A DNA stretch of 64,000 nucleotides from Pollenia angustigena (taxonomy: Eukaryota > Arthropoda > Insecta > Diptera > Polleniidae), in contig OV884057.1 in NCBI GenBank assembly GCA_930367215.1, forward strand, positions 262,960,339-263,024,338, in the 5' to 3' direction. The notes under the pieces are model-generated. The model did not search any database and was not told where the DNA came from. It saw nothing but the letters and a program-made list of their open reading frames with translations. The position numbers were made by a program, and so were the translations under genes. This document shows, in pieces, positions 1 through 11,204 of the stretch; positions within the stretch are counted from its first letter, which is position 1, and every line of letters starts with the position of its first letter.

Positions 1-187
1 AATATTCCTTTGGTTATCGCAAATATGCATATTATGATTGCATCGGACCGTTTCATAATTACTGAATACAGATTTTAATTGTTAAAAATTTGTAAACGTT
101 ATACGATTATCCACGAATACTTTTATGCCTGTAAGGAAAACTTTAATGTTTTTTTCTATAAGATTTGAAATTAATGATTGAGGCAAT
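1..187. other. Flanking AT-rich DNA with 5' target-site duplication
   Basis: No gene is seen. Positions 178-187 (TTGAGGCAAT) are repeated exactly at 3706-3715 and form the target-site duplication of the LINE between them. The ATG at 165 lies in this flank, so it is a chance start for the LINE reading frame. Confidence 0.8.
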
Positions 188-1877
188 TTATTTTAGTTAC
201 AATAATCAGTATAACATCGCAAATCGAAAGGTCAAACGAAGTGCTAGGAATGATAAGAGAAAATGGGCAGAAAATCTGGCTGCTGAGGCGCAAAAGGCCA
301 ATGAATCGAACAGGTCAAAAGATGTGAATAGAATCACGAAGTTACTCGCTGGTCATAATCACACCAACATGAGGCCCCTGCGAAATGTAAATGGTGAATT
401 GGAATACACGAAGGAGGGTCAACTGCGAGTATGGGTAGATCACTACCGAAACATACTTGATAGCGCAAACGAAAATGAATTAAATGAATTCTGTCAGCAC
501 ACCCAACACTCTCAAAGAAATTGCATAAACACCCAACCACCTAGTTACGTTGAAATAACTGAAGCAATAATATCGCTAAAAGACAGCAAGGCTGCCGGGC
601 CTAATAATATTCCCCCAGAATTATTCAAAGCTGATAAATCCCTTTCAACAGGTATAATTCAACCATTAGTTGAACATTTCTGGCAGACTGCATCACTCCC
701 CAGCGCCCTAAAAAAAGGGTTAATTATCAATATCCCAAAAAAAGGAAACCAGATGGATTGTAAGAACTGGAGGGGCATTACCCTCTTAAATATGCTCAAC
801 AAGATTATATCCCGCATCTTATTTATCCGCATGTCTGCAGCGTTAGAGCCTGAATTAAGAAAAGAACAGGCAGGATTCAGGCCAAATAGATCGTGTATTG
901 ACCACATCAACAATCTACGCATAATAACTGAGCAGACAGCAGAGTGGCAATCGAATTTGTATTTAATTTTTATTGATTTTCAACGTGCATTTGACTCGCT
1001 TCATCATTCTGCCATATGGAAAGCCATGCAATGTAAAAGGATCCCAGATAAAATTATCAGGCTTGTAAAATGCCTGCATGCAAATGCAACTTGCTCTGTG
1101 CTACACGAAGGTCAAGTTAGCGACAACGTAAACGTTAAAGTAGGTGTAAGACAGGGATGCGTTTTATCCCCCTTACTTTTCAATATCGTGCTTGATGTTA
1201 TCATAAGCCAATCTGTGAATGCCATACATGGGATCACTTTTGGCATGACTGGAAGACTGACAGACCTGGATTATGCTGATGACATCTGCTTATTGTCACA
1301 CAATCATCAAGGCATGCAACAAATGTTAAATAACATCACAGCTAAAGCATTGAACGCAGGTCTGATAATTAACATTTCAAAAACGAAATCAATGCGTTTT
1401 AATGTTACAAGTAACTATCGTTTTTCACTAATGGGGAAACAAATTGAAGATGTCACAACTTTTTGTTACCTGGGCAGCATTATTGCCACTTCCGGTGGCT
1501 GCAACGAAGATATCCAAAACAGACTGACTAAGGCTAAACAAGCATTTGGAATCTTGAATAAGTTCTGGAGGTCAGCTAACATCGCAGTATCCACAAAAAT
1601 TAAAGTGTTCAATAGCAATGTGAAGTCCGTATTGCTCTATTGCTCGGAGACCTGGAATTTAACGAGCCTTAATGTACAAAAACTTCAGGTCTTCGTAAAC
1701 AAATGCCTTCGCCGCATACTAAAAATATTCTGGCCCCAAACTATAACAAATTCAGAGCTATGGTTTAAAACGCAACAGCCTCCAATTGATCATGTGATCA
1801 AAATTCGTAAATACAGATGGTTGGGTCATACCCTGCGTAAGCCAGCCGATGACATCAATAAGAAATCCCTTGACTAT
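165..1877 (+). pseudogene. RTE-type reverse transcriptase, main part (broken by insertion)
   Basis: This encodes the reverse transcriptase of the RTE-type LINE, which copies the element RNA at the nicked target. Real element sequence starts near codon 9; the first residues come from flanking DNA. Visible motifs are FIDFQRAFDS with the first catalytic Asp (about residue 271), VRQGCVLSPLLF (about 328-339) and the YADD box (370-373), so the core catalytic residues are intact. The thumb and the segment KCLRRILKIFW to RKYRWLGHTLRK follow. The frame is uninterrupted to LDY at 1877, after which the inserted LINE supplies foreign codons to a stop at 2001-2003. The N-terminal AP-type endonuclease (normally some 300 residues) is absent, so the copy cannot be autonomous. 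The open frame implies a fairly recent insertion. Confidence 0.85.
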
Positions 1878-3507
1878 AGTAGTATACACGTGAAGGCCAT
1901 GTGCACCCCGACCCAGAGGATCTTTTGTGCAGCCCATATGTCTCACCATGTCAAGTTCAGGCCGCGTATAAAGCCCATTACCCTGCCCGGTGGAAGATCA
2001 TAGATATCGGTCGGGCCCACTATTTGCCCCCCGAAGAATTTCTGCCTAGAACTCCCCAAGGAGGGACAGCAGCAGAGCACATGTTCCGACGTTTCGTCAT
2101 CCATCCCACAGAATCTGCATATTTTGGTAGATGAATTACCCAGCTTAAACTGGTGGTACCTAAGGCCACAGTGTCCCGTGAACAGGCCAACAAGCAGTCT
2201 AAGTTCCGCTTTTTCAAGCAGCAGAAACCTTCCTGCCCTGCGCCGGGACAGCGTCACAAATCTTTTGGACTGTCTCAATCCAGAAGTGGACGTCCATGCG
2301 TGAAGGAATTCACGCTCGGACCAATTATATAGCGTCCCTCTGATGTGTCCCACAGGGACGCCGAAGAAAGGCTCAGGACCAATAAATGGACGACGAGCGC
2401 CCCTATTTGCCAGGCAATCAGCCCTTTCATTGCCCGCATGGCCCTCATGGCCGGGAATCCAACATAGATTCAAGTCATTGTGTTTCCCTAACTCATTCAG
2501 AGACGCAAAACAGTCCATGACCAGCTTTGACTTTATCTCCAGAGAAGAAAGTGCCCTAAGAGCGGCCTGGCTATCCGACATTATGTAAAGTCTCAAGCCC
2601 CTTGTCCTCCTCCTCAGACATTCCCCAGCGCATATAATGATGGCGTAGAGTTCCGCCTGAAATATAGACGGCTGTTTGCCCATTGGCAAGCCCCTTTGGA
2701 AACCCGGGCCCATGACGCCCGCACCAGTATCACCGTTCTCCTGTTTTGAACCATCCGTGAACCAGACCTGGTCCGCGCATGCACGCCACCAGGATTGGGC
2801 CGCCCATTGGTCCCTGTCAGGTATAAGGACATTAAAATTCCTATATAATGCCAAACTAGGCAGCATGTGATCACCCACCATAATGGATGGATCATTCCTA
2901 ATGATATCCAGGATCCGCATGTGACCCACCAAGTCACCTGCCTTATATGCAGCAATGCGCGGCATCCTACTAGCACCCCTGCAGGCTTCCTCCCTTATAG
3001 AAATGTGCAATGGAGGGATATGCAGGATAGCTCCCAAAGCCAGAGTGGGACAGGTCCTCATAGCACCCGTGATCGATACGCAGATCAGGCGGTAGACCTT
3101 ATCAAGCATCACTCTAGCCTTGACCTGTTCAGTCTTAGTCCACCACGCCAGGGCGGCGTAGGACAATATTGGTCTAATGATAGCAACAAAAGACCAGTAG
3201 ATCATCCTGGGTTTCAGTCCCCATGTCTTTCCGAAGAGTCTTTGACAGGCATATATTGCCCTTGTCGCTCTTCTAGTGACGTGGACCAACTGAGCGTTCC
3301 AGTTGAGGGATTTGTCCAGAATGATCCCCAGGTATTTCACCTCATTGGAGAATCCGATAACCGATCCATTAAGGGTCGGTTCTTTGAGTCTCAGAATTCT
3401 TCGTCTGGTGAATGGTACCAGAGTAGTTTTTGCGGGATTAATGTTAAGTCCCATCTCCCTGCACCAGCCAAGTGTCAAGTCCAGGGCCCGCTGCATCGCC
3501 CCCGAAA
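1878..3507 (-). mobile_element. 5'-truncated LOA/I-type LINE nested in the RTE element
   Basis: A minus-strand LINE inserted in the codons after LDY of the RTE copy. Its 5' end (right side, about 3507) is truncated within the reverse transcriptase, and its 3' end lies near 1878 after a 3' UTR of only about 65 bp with no poly(A). Both junctions are inferred from where the host LINE frame stops and resumes; I see no clear target duplication. The host frame keeps its phase across the roughly 1.63-kb insert. Confidence 0.8.
1943..3496 (-). pseudogene. C-terminal half of LINE polyprotein: RT thumb, RNase H, zinc knuckle
   Basis: An intact 517-codon frame covering the downstream part of a LINE second ORF. 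The first about 240 residues are the reverse transcriptase thumb region (LNINPAKTTLVPFTRRR, EVKYLGIILDKSLNW). Next comes an RNase H domain with all four catalytic acids in context: WFTDGSK, QAELYAI, IMSDSQAAL and GNERADCLA. The C-terminus has a CCHC-like cluster (ICRFCGMDDETSEHVLCCC). The YxDD box and everything upstream were lost by 5' truncation, so the ATG is internal and the product non-functional. RNase H after RT points to the LOA, I or related clades rather than Jockey or RTE; the exact clade is uncertain. The absence of stops suggests a young copy. Confidence 0.85.
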
Positions 3508-3668
3508 TCCCACAGGGAGCAAGAAGAAGGGGTCGCCCTAAAAATACATGGATGCGCCAAGTTCAAGCCGAACTTCAAACCGCTGGTATAACGTGGAATG
3601 AAGCCAAAAGTGCAGCACAAGATAGGAATCGATGCAGATCAATTATTGAGGCCCTATGTTCCTTATAG
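3508..3668 (+). pseudogene. C-terminal tail of the interrupted RTE reverse transcriptase
   Basis: In the same phase as 165-1877 the frame resumes with PQGARRRGRPKNTW and ends QDRNRCRSIIEALCSL, stop at 3666-3668. RTE and related LINE proteins end with a basic GRP-x-x-TW segment of this kind, so this is the severed tail. The longer frame starting at 3303 is a shadow of the inserted LINE read antisense and is real only from about 3508. Confidence 0.8.
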
Positions 3669-3681
3669 GAATCTCAAGGAT

Positions 3682-3706
3682 TATATATATATATATATAT
3701 ATATAT
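3682..3706. repeat. (AT)n tract at LINE 3' end
   Basis: About 12 AT dinucleotides between the RTE stop codon and the 3' target duplication. It is probably the element's own tail. Confidence 0.9.
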
Positions 3707-3715
3707 TGAGGCAAT

Positions 3716-5439
3716 AATTAACATAATTGTTGAAGATATGAAAGGCAATAAAAAAAGCTAATTTAATGAAAATATTGATAGCCACAAGAATTCTCAAATG
3801 ATGAATGAAAAAAAACTAGTAATATTTCTAATTAGAACGCTAGTATCTCAATGTTTTCTCATACCCATTTTCATTAGACTTGATTCTGACTTGACGACTA
3901 CAGATTAGTAATTGCAACTTTAGATTTTTTTTTAGTTTGTTTTTCAAGTTTTTTTGTACACAATTTTTTTTATTATTATTTATGACATTTAAATACATTC
4001 CATGACATTTTCTCCCCACTGTTCAAATTGCGTACGAAACTCTATTTATAAATTGAATTTTAAAGTTAAAATATAAAAAAAGAAACTAAACACTCTAGAT
4101 ACGAAGTTAAATTGATTAAGTAGTGTGTAAAATATTCCATTGCCGACATTTGTTACAATTTATGACTAGATTTCATATTTGCTATGAAAAAACTTGCAGA
4201 GTTTGTTTCTTTGAAAATAGAAAAAAAATAAAACTTTATTTAAGGAAAAACTATTTGAAATAAATATGAATAAATGCATGAAACGTCATAATCAATTAAT
4301 TAAACTCATAAATCTTTTTTTTCTGTATGCAACTTGTTGGTACGCACATTCACGATCCCAATTTACACACAAGAAATAAATTTTATTTTATTTTAAAAGA
4401 CAAAAACAAAAAAAAAAATATGTTTCTAAAAACTTATTAGAGACAAGAGTGTTAACAATAAACCAAAAAAAAAACAAAAATATAATGCATTTTTTATTTA
4501 AATGTTTGATATTTTGTTCCTTTTCTATCAATAAAAGGATTCTGTTTTCTGTATGATTTATGAACTATTTTCATATTTTTATGTTAATTTTTGTAATATT
4601 TTTCTTTTTTTTAAGCGTCATTAGTTCTTTTTTCTATAAAAAAAATGTTACCCTTAACATTCATTAAACAAAAAAAATCTAGGGTAAACTTTAATTTTTT
4701 GGGAGCAAAAAAAATCATACACACACACACACAAATTTTTCATCTAAATAAACCAAAAAAAAAATGTAGATTTTTAATTTTATTTATTCTTATTTTTAAT
4801 AAATGGGACAGTTTAATTGAAAATTTATGCATTTTTTCGAATACAATTCAAATATCTACTCGTTTGCGCACAATAAATATGTACGCCCCTTTTTTTAGTT
4901 TAGTACTTTTAACACAGGATTAGTCGTGTTCTCATTTTTCTATTTTATTGTTTATAAACAATTTTATGATTAACGTTTGATTTTTATTAAAAAAAAATTA
5001 TGACTCTTAACAGGAGGCACCACGCGCGTTTGGTATCAACTAAGAGAGTTAAAATAAGAGCAGCTGTGCAACATTGTTGTTTGCAGCCAATAAATTAACT
5101 GCAACGTTATTTTATTTGTTTATAATAAAAAAGTCAAATATATAAGAAAAAAATCATATTTATTATATTAAAAAATAAAAATATGGCACGTTTTTAAATG
5201 ACTCTGTTTAGTTGAAAGTTCAAATTCTTGTGTAGCACGATTCCTCTTGACTTGAAAGACCCTTCTTTGCAACAAATTAAAAACAATTACCGATTGATTA
5301 TATAGAAAACAAGTAAAAGTGCTGAATTCAGCTTTATTAAATTGAATATGCCCTTCACCATAATATTTAAAAGGCAATTTTTCATAATAGTTTCAAATAT
5401 TTTAACATATTTAAGTTTTTGTAAGCAAAATGTACTGTA
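3716..5439. other. AT-rich intergenic or intronic DNA
   Basis: About 1.7 kb with many A and T homopolymer runs and a short (AC)n run near 4720. Frames here (for example 4645-4923) are rich in Lys, Phe and Asn and match nothing I recognise. No gene is supported. Confidence 0.6.
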
Positions 5440-6494
5440 AGTCATTAGTATTGTGGTTTTTTTGTTGAACTATTTATAGAGTTAAAACACGTCAAACCAT
5501 CACGAAAAAATGGCATTTTCGGCATCATCACCTCCGATTTGAACGAAATTCAACACAAATGTTGTATGTAATTGGACTTTAACAAAACATAATTTTCAGA
5601 CCCCAGATTCTTTCGGCTTCCGAAATATGACGTCATAAAAGATGTGAAAAATGTGAAAAAAACACAAAAGTCTCCTAACAAAAGGGGATAGAACTCTTGA
5701 ACTACGCAAGATAATTTAGTTTTTTTGGTATCGTTTTAAAGGTGAAAGTGCACCCTTTAAAATGATAGGCATTTTGTGCTTTTTTAAGAAGAGGTCAATG
5801 GTAAATTTTTGGGGTCTTGAGTTCAAAGGTCCATATCTGGAAAAGTATATTTTTTAAAATTCTTAAAAAAATATATGTTAAGTATTATACCCTCTTCAAC
5901 ATTTGCAGAAAATTTAAAGGTGGAGACTCTATTGGTGTCAGAGTTATATACCAGAACGTGATTCTAAGTATGTTTTGTGTTCAAAAATCCCTTGTTGTTG
6001 TTGTATTTTAATTATTTTTTTCAGTATATCTGGAGAACGGCAGGAGCCAAAGTTTCCACATTTTTCACATCTTTTATGACGTCATATTTCGGAAGCCGAA
6101 AGAATCTGGTGTCTGAAAATTTATGTTTTGTTAAAGTCCAATAACATACAACATTTGTGCTGAATTTCATTCAATTCGAAGGTGATGATGCCGAACGACT
6201 TAATGGTTTGACATGGATTCACTCTATAGTTTTTAATCCAAATTTCAATATTTTTAATTAGGCTAAAGTTCATCTAATTTAATTATCATTAAGTTATTTT
6301 TATGAAAAAAGTCATTTTACAACATGAAATTAATTGAAATTTATTGATAATTTTCCATTCTTGACTGAATCTGGGCTCGAACCCAGGCGTTTTTACGGAC
6401 AGGTTACCCGTACATGTTTCGATTGCTACCACTCGATCTCTTCAGAGGGGTTTGCCGTTTAACACTCACAGCCATCGATGACTGCTGACGTCAA
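5440..6494 (-). mobile_element. tRNA-headed SINE (copy A), split by a 750-bp MITE
   Basis: Read on the minus strand, the tRNA-like head lies at 6494-6361 and the body runs 6360-6229; a MITE at 5477-6226 interrupts it and the last part is 5476-5440. The same SINE recurs at 24286-24595 (plus), 40813-41046 (minus, no MITE), and as pieces at 23955-24030 and 55560-55740. A promoter B box (GGGTTCGAGCCC) is present in the head. The 3' end in all copies is close to CCACAATACTA followed by a TTA/TTG-rich tract. Confidence 0.75.
5477..6226. mobile_element. 750-bp MITE with about 170-bp inverted repeats and TA duplication
   Basis: The ends are TAGAGT and ACTCTA flanked by TA on both sides (5475-5476, 6227-6228). 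The arms 5487-5660 and 6050-6216 are inverted copies including the shared string GACGTCATATTTCGGAAGCC. The copy of the host SINE at about 40840 has the uninterrupted sequence, confirming the insertion. TA duplication fits the Tc1/mariner superfamily. There is no coding capacity; the ORF at 5817-6011 is chance. Confidence 0.8.
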
Positions 6495-6529
6495 TAAGTA
6501 AGTAATTTTTAGTTTTGACTTTTCTTTAA

Positions 6530-7067
6530 TACTCAACAAAAAAGTTTAACGGAGTAAAATCGCAATAAAGACAAAAGCAGTCGTGTTGCGTGACTCCAGG
6601 CACCCTCTTGTTGAAACCACATATCGTCCAACTCATAAGCTTTAATTACAATTAACAAAAAAATCAGGGGCCAAATTACGGCATTCGATATCGATCGAAA
6701 TTCCCATTTAAATTGTATTGTAATTTCGATCGATATCGAATGCGGTAATTTGGCCCAAGTTATTATACGGCCATAGTGCTCTGAGCCGTGCAATCGAAAA
6801 TCCGGATTATCCGACACACCTTCATTAATAGAAGCGATATTTCGGCATTGCACACATTGCGATTACGAACAGGCCTGACCACATCTGTAACGCTCTCAGT
6901 CTCTTCAAATATCTTTATAATCTTGCCAATTTCTTGTACAAAAGGTCGATTATGACGACCATAATAACCCCGTAATGCTCCAAAAGTGTACACATTTCAA
7001 CCACCACTTTTTTGTTGTAAGTTTTCGTTTATTTTACACGTTTTTCGGTTGTTAAGCAACCCATATT
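6530..7067 (-). pseudogene. Decayed Tc1/mariner-type transposase (DUF4817-like N-terminus)
   Basis: A DDE transposase relic that once cut and pasted a Tc1/mariner-superfamily element. The translation, spread over two frames on the minus strand, shows the N-terminal helix-turn-helix region (LTTEKRVK near 7050, then ALRGYYGRHNRPFVQEIGKI), a stretch matching the linker (RNIASINEGVSDNPDF) and the catalytic-core signature DDMWFQQEGAWSHATRLLL, equivalent to the family's DDMWFQQDGATCHTA. Frameshifts, stops and a short foldback inserted at 6668-6756 destroy the gene. The C-terminus is missing. Four more relics of the same protein type occur at 20182-20845, 23532-23791, 35165-35440 and 63867-64000. 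Confidence 0.75.
6668..6756. repeat. Short foldback inserted in transposase relic
   Basis: A near-perfect inverted repeat: GGGCCAAATTACGGCATTCG on the left, its complement on the right, with about 20 bp between the arms. It interrupts the transposase-like translation just upstream of its DDMWFQQ motif. Confidence 0.75.
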
Positions 7068-7354
7068 GGTAAATGGCAAACCTTTCACTATAAAAATGGA
7101 ACTTAAGATGAGGTATACTTTACAGCTGACAGTATTGCAAGACCGGCGGATGTCAAACCACTAAATGGTTAACCCGATATGATAGTTTATTATTAAGGAT
7201 CAGCACTTTAGAGCACATTCGTTCACAGAAAAAATTATTGGCAGTTTTTTTTTTCAATTAATAGTGATTTTTGAATTTTAAAATAAATTTGATTACGTTC
7301 TTAATTGAATTGAATTGAATTGATTGAATTAAAAAAAAATATTTTTTTTTCTTT

Positions 7355-8003
7355 TAAAAAGATTTTGTTATTCGTGCTTAATTCCCAGTTTTTATTCTTG
7401 ATAAAAACACTTGAAATTTATTGTTGATGGGATAAGCTATTCCTATGCGCATTCCACTGGTTGCTTAGGCCAGATCAACAGGAAACTTCATCCATAAAGA
7501 TTTTAGAAAAACTAAAGATTTAATAAATTTATAATAAAAACAAATTCTTGTTGAGCAGGATTTCAATAAATAAATAAATAAAATAAACCAAATAAAACTG
7601 TTAAACGTATAAGACTTATAGCAACAGTTCTACTTGTAATAATATCAAAGTTTTAACAAAACACATCAACAATAAACAGTGGGTTTATCTCATCTTACAT
7701 TGCCCACTACAATTAGTTGAAATTGTCTCAACATTAATTGTAGTTGTAAGTAGGTTAAGAAAAACAAAATAAAAACAACAACAACTTACAAAAGATGTTG
7801 TCAATAAAGTGTTTTTTAGGCCGTGCACCTCCCTGTTTAATATCAAGCAACCAGTGAAATGCGCATAGGAATAGCTTATCCCATCAACAATAAATTTCAA
7901 GTGTTTTTATCAAGAACAAAAACTGGGAATTAAGCACGAATAACAAAATCTTTTTAAATTAAAATTTTGAATTCCCAAAAATTGAAATTACTTTTTGATA
8001 TAA
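7355..8003. mobile_element. TIR element family T1, copy 1 (about 650 bp, uninterrupted)
   Basis: The left arm (from GATTTTGTTATTCGTGCTTA near 7360) runs through about 7480 and is matched by its inverted complement at 7846-7952. The core has no coding capacity. A second near-full copy lies at 48582-49545, and single arms occur at 10815-10945 and 19905-20075. This copy carries the intact empty sites for two MITEs found in copy 2. Confidence 0.8.
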
Positions 8004-9317
8004 TATTTTTTTTCGTTATCTTTTTGTTTGGCTTAAGGTCATATAAAAATTATAAATAAAAAATCCACAAATTTTTGTATATTTTTTTTCAATTAAAATT
8101 TTACTTGATTTTAAGCTTAATTTTAATTATAAGTTTAATTGAATCAATCAACTCGGTTGTTTGAATTGAACACTTTGTTGCTTTCTCCTTGTTGCTTTCC
8201 TCCCTCATCAACAGTTTGCGAAAAATGTTACAAGTGCAACCAACATCTTTATAAATTTATTGTCTTTGCCCTTACATGTACATACACACATGTTTTTGTC
8301 ATCAAAAAGAGCAGTAAGCGTCGCGTGCAAAAAAAAACTATCAACAAGTAAAAAATGAATGAAATTTGTTAAAGACGAATTACAATTATGACCACCAACA
8401 ATGTCAATAATGAGCCTACATGCATATGTATATTATGCGTAAAATAAAAAATCGCCTTGTGGCTGACCACATTGTTGACGGTGGTTATGGTCGCAATCGA
8501 AATTTGGTGTTTAATTTCCTTGTTGTGCGTTTAAAGTGAATAGGTGAAAAAAGTACAGCTAAATTACACAACAAAAACAGTTTTTTGCTTTCAATCTTGA
8601 ATACCCTGAAGAATCAGAGTTATTCTGCAATTTTATACAAAGTTGTATGTATGAAATTCCTTTGTCAAAAAAATCTTCCAAAATTTGTACAATTAAGCAT
8701 GAGCTATTACAATTAAACAAATAAAACAAGTTACTTTTAAACCATATTTAAATAAAACATATACATATTTTAAATATTATTATTTTTCTTCATTTAACGA
8801 TCAACTGAATTGATTTAACAAACTTATTCAATTAACTATTTGTTTGATTGAATAATTTGCGTAGTTGAATTAAGATTGTATTTCAAATACACTGTTTAAT
8901 TTATTCAATTAAAAATTTAATCAATTTAATGCAAAAATTCAATCACTGTTTTAATCAATACAATTATTAAAATAATTAGTTTTCTGTATTGTAATCAATT
9001 ACGTTAGTAATTCATTCAATTAAAATATTGATTTTTTTTTAATTAATTTGTTAATTCATTCAATTAAAGTATTGTTTAATATTAATAATTTTTTCAATTT
9101 TTTTTGTAAGTAAAATGTAAAAACTTTTTTATTGGAAAAAAAATCTTGTTTTGCAATTTTTGCAAGTTTGAGTAATTGGTATAATCATTTCGGTGATAGG
9201 TGCAAAATTAAACAATTTTTTGCTTGTTTCAATAACTTTGGTGATCAAACCCGTTTTTTACTTTTTTCTTTGTTAGGACCGAGATGAAGGGTGCTTATTA
9301 AGCTTATTATAATTACC
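8004..9317. other. AT-rich DNA without a recognisable gene
   Basis: Rich in AATT, ATTGAA and CAATT words (notably 8800-9080), giving a loosely repetitive texture. No motif or protein match is seen. Confidence 0.55.
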
Positions 9318-9572
9318 CAGTAAAAACTTCGCCTACAAATTAATGTTTTGAGTAATCAGAAAAGCATAAAAGCACTACTTTCAATTCTACTGAAAGAACC
9401 AATAAATTTAACAAGGGATGTCCCAAAATGAACGCATTCAAAAGTAAGTCATTATTTGTTTACTTAAATACATATATCCAGAAAAAAGTAGTAATAGAAG
9501 TTCTAATAGAAGAAAGCTACTAAATAATGAATGAAAGAAGCTATTTATTTTGAAATAGTAGGTACTAAATAA
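9318..9572. mobile_element. MITE, CAGTAAAAACTTCGCC family (copy 1)
   Basis: Begins CAGTAAAAACTTCGCCTAC and aligns along its length, in reverse orientation, with 21121-21391. The right end is degraded (GTAGGTACTAAATAAG where the other copy has GTAGGCGAAGTTTTTACTG). Confidence 0.75.
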
Positions 9573-10814
9573 GCCATATGTAATAAAATAAATATCCTTA
9601 AATTAAACATTGGCATCTTCGTATGTTACCGTACTCATCTAAAACCTCATATATCGGGAGGACATTTGTACCTTTCTAGGGCAAACTATATAATGGATCT
9701 TAACCACTGGATGACAAACAATGTGCTTTCCAACAGACCCCCAGTGTGAGTGCAAGAAATACACCCCAGTAGCAATTTAAGCGCATTATTAAGCAATATT
9801 ATACAATCGCCTCTTGTTTATGAGCTGAAACAATCTACCCTTCACTGCTTTTGGAAAATGCCACCAGCTTCCCTTGAGTAGCAGCAGCATCCAGGGATAG
9901 TTCTCCTATAGGCCAAACTCTCCCACAAGTAATTAAAAATCAGCTATTTAGTGACATTTTGAGGATATCCCTCCCCGTATATGTAAATAAAGAAGTGAAA
10001 CAATCTACTATATATATAATAGGACCAGTCCAAAACGCGTGTAAAGACTAGCCCACAAGGGACGAGGACTAGTCCAAAAGTAACCCAAACGTATGGAAAA
10101 AACATGGTCTATTTAACATTACGATGTCCTAGGGCAGAACAGCTTTGGACTACAAAGGAGTAGTTTTAAAACAACTCCATGGTATACTCAAGAGGATTCG
10201 TTTAAAAGTCATTTAAAAACGAAAACACGTCGTTAAAACATGAAGACATGTCTCACTACAAACACTTTTTAACAATGACATGGTCCATGCTTGCATTACA
10301 TCGGACCAGTCCATGGAGTAGTCCATTTTATCAAAATGGATCAGGTGATCCAATATTATTCGCAGGGTATAATACTAACAGACGCCTCAACCAACTAAGT
10401 CAGTCCGGTGCCGCAGCACTCATAGGATTTCTGAGATCTGTAAATTTTGATTTTGTTGGTGAGACCCAGGTATTTCACTTAATCCGAGTTAAGATTCGGA
10501 TCAAAATTTTCTCCGTTTGGCAACTTTGGTATGTATTCTAAGTTCCATTTTGTTGCGTTTCTATCAAGTTGTTTATTTTCTAACAGAAAGTTCATCGATT
10601 TTTTGTTCATTTCGTTTAAAAAAATGTGTAATTAAAAATATGTAAGTAAAATTAAAGGCAATAAATATTTTTTAATTATTATTTTTTTTTTTTTTTTTTT
10701 TTGTACTTAAATACAAAAGTTTATTAAACTTCCTACAAGTCAAAAATGGCAACATCTTTAATTTTTGCTAACATCTTTGGCTTTTCTAAATTTTTTTTGC
10801 AGAATGATCAATCA
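9573..10814. other. Unassigned DNA, somewhat higher GC in places
   Basis: Contains short palindromes such as GGACCAGTCC and GGACTAGTCC between 10020 and 10330, and a T run at 10683-10702. The 97-codon frame at 10248-10541 resembles nothing I know. No gene is supported. Confidence 0.5.
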
Positions 10815-10945
10815 GGAAATCTGGCCTAATCAACCAGTGCAATGCGCATAGAAACTAGCTTATCCCCAACAATAAATTTCAGTGTTTTTGTCAAGAATAA
10901 AAATTGGGAATTAAGCACGACAAACAAAATCTCATTAATTAAAAT
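10815..10945. mobile_element. Single arm of TIR family T1
   Basis: Matches the right arm of the element at 7355-8003 (CAGTGCAATGCGCATAG..., TAAGCACGA...AACAAAATCT) with substitutions. No partner arm is seen nearby, so it is a fragment. Confidence 0.7.
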
Positions 10946-11146
10946 TTATTTATTTATTTAATTTATTTTTGTTTGCAATAAATTAAATTTTTTATTAAAA
11001 TGTTTTCAACATTGTTTTTTTCTGTTCTGGCTTCATATGTTTCATAGCAAAACTGCAAATCTTTTCTTCTTTTTCTTTCGTTTAATTTTTTTGTTGGAAT
11101 AACTCTTTTCGATTGATGCGTTACTGAATGCGAGAAGGGAATCGAA
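10946..11146. other. AT-rich DNA upstream of candidate exon
   Basis: A long pyrimidine-rich stretch (about 11055-11110) precedes a compositional shift at about 11125. No repeat is recognised. Confidence 0.4.
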
Positions 11147-11204
11147 ATGATGACTGGGGGTGATTGGCTGCACCTGGATTCCCCGTATAATGGAACACCA
11201 AAAG
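11147..11204 (+). CDS. Candidate short first coding exon, unknown product
   Basis: I do not recognise this product. A 58-nt reading segment begins with two consecutive ATG codons and reads MMTGGDWLHLDSPYNGTPK, then meets a good splice donor (AAAAG followed by GTAAAA at 11205). Base composition (about 11125-11204) is clearly more GC-rich than the flanks. The segment might instead be an internal exon, since a pyrimidine tract and an AG at 11133-11134 precede it. No downstream exon can be identified in the window. It could equally be a chance island or an old repeat. Confidence 0.25.

Larger units (their letters stand above)
188..3705 (+). mobile_element. 5'-truncated RTE-type LINE, interrupted by a second LINE
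   Basis: A non-LTR retrotransposon copy bounded by a perfect 10-bp duplication, TTGAGGCAAT (178-187 and 3706-3715). The endonuclease half is missing; the copy begins just before the conserved segment VKRSARNDKRKW and continues through reverse transcriptase to the tail ALCSL, followed by a short 3' UTR ending in an (AT)n tract at 3682-3706. A microsatellite tail and short 3' UTR fit the RTE clade. The element is split by a minus-strand LINE at about 1878-3507; the reading frame resumes in the same phase afterwards. Truncation and duplication are seen directly; the clade name rests on recognising the protein. Confidence 0.85.

Noticed and set aside
2614..3668. Several frames of 60-224 codons on the plus strand between 2343 and 3541 and one alternative minus frame
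   Set aside because: All overlap the well-supported RNase H-containing LINE frame on the minus strand.
6361..6494. tRNA gene with a GGGTTCGAGCCC T arm
   Set aside because: The same head recurs with a shared tail in several places and is far too long for a tRNA, so it is a SINE.
9640..9760. Possible LINE reverse transcriptase piece (YIMDLNHWMTNNVLSNRPPV)
   Set aside because: The likeness to the RT segment after YADD is vague, with no supporting motif before or after.
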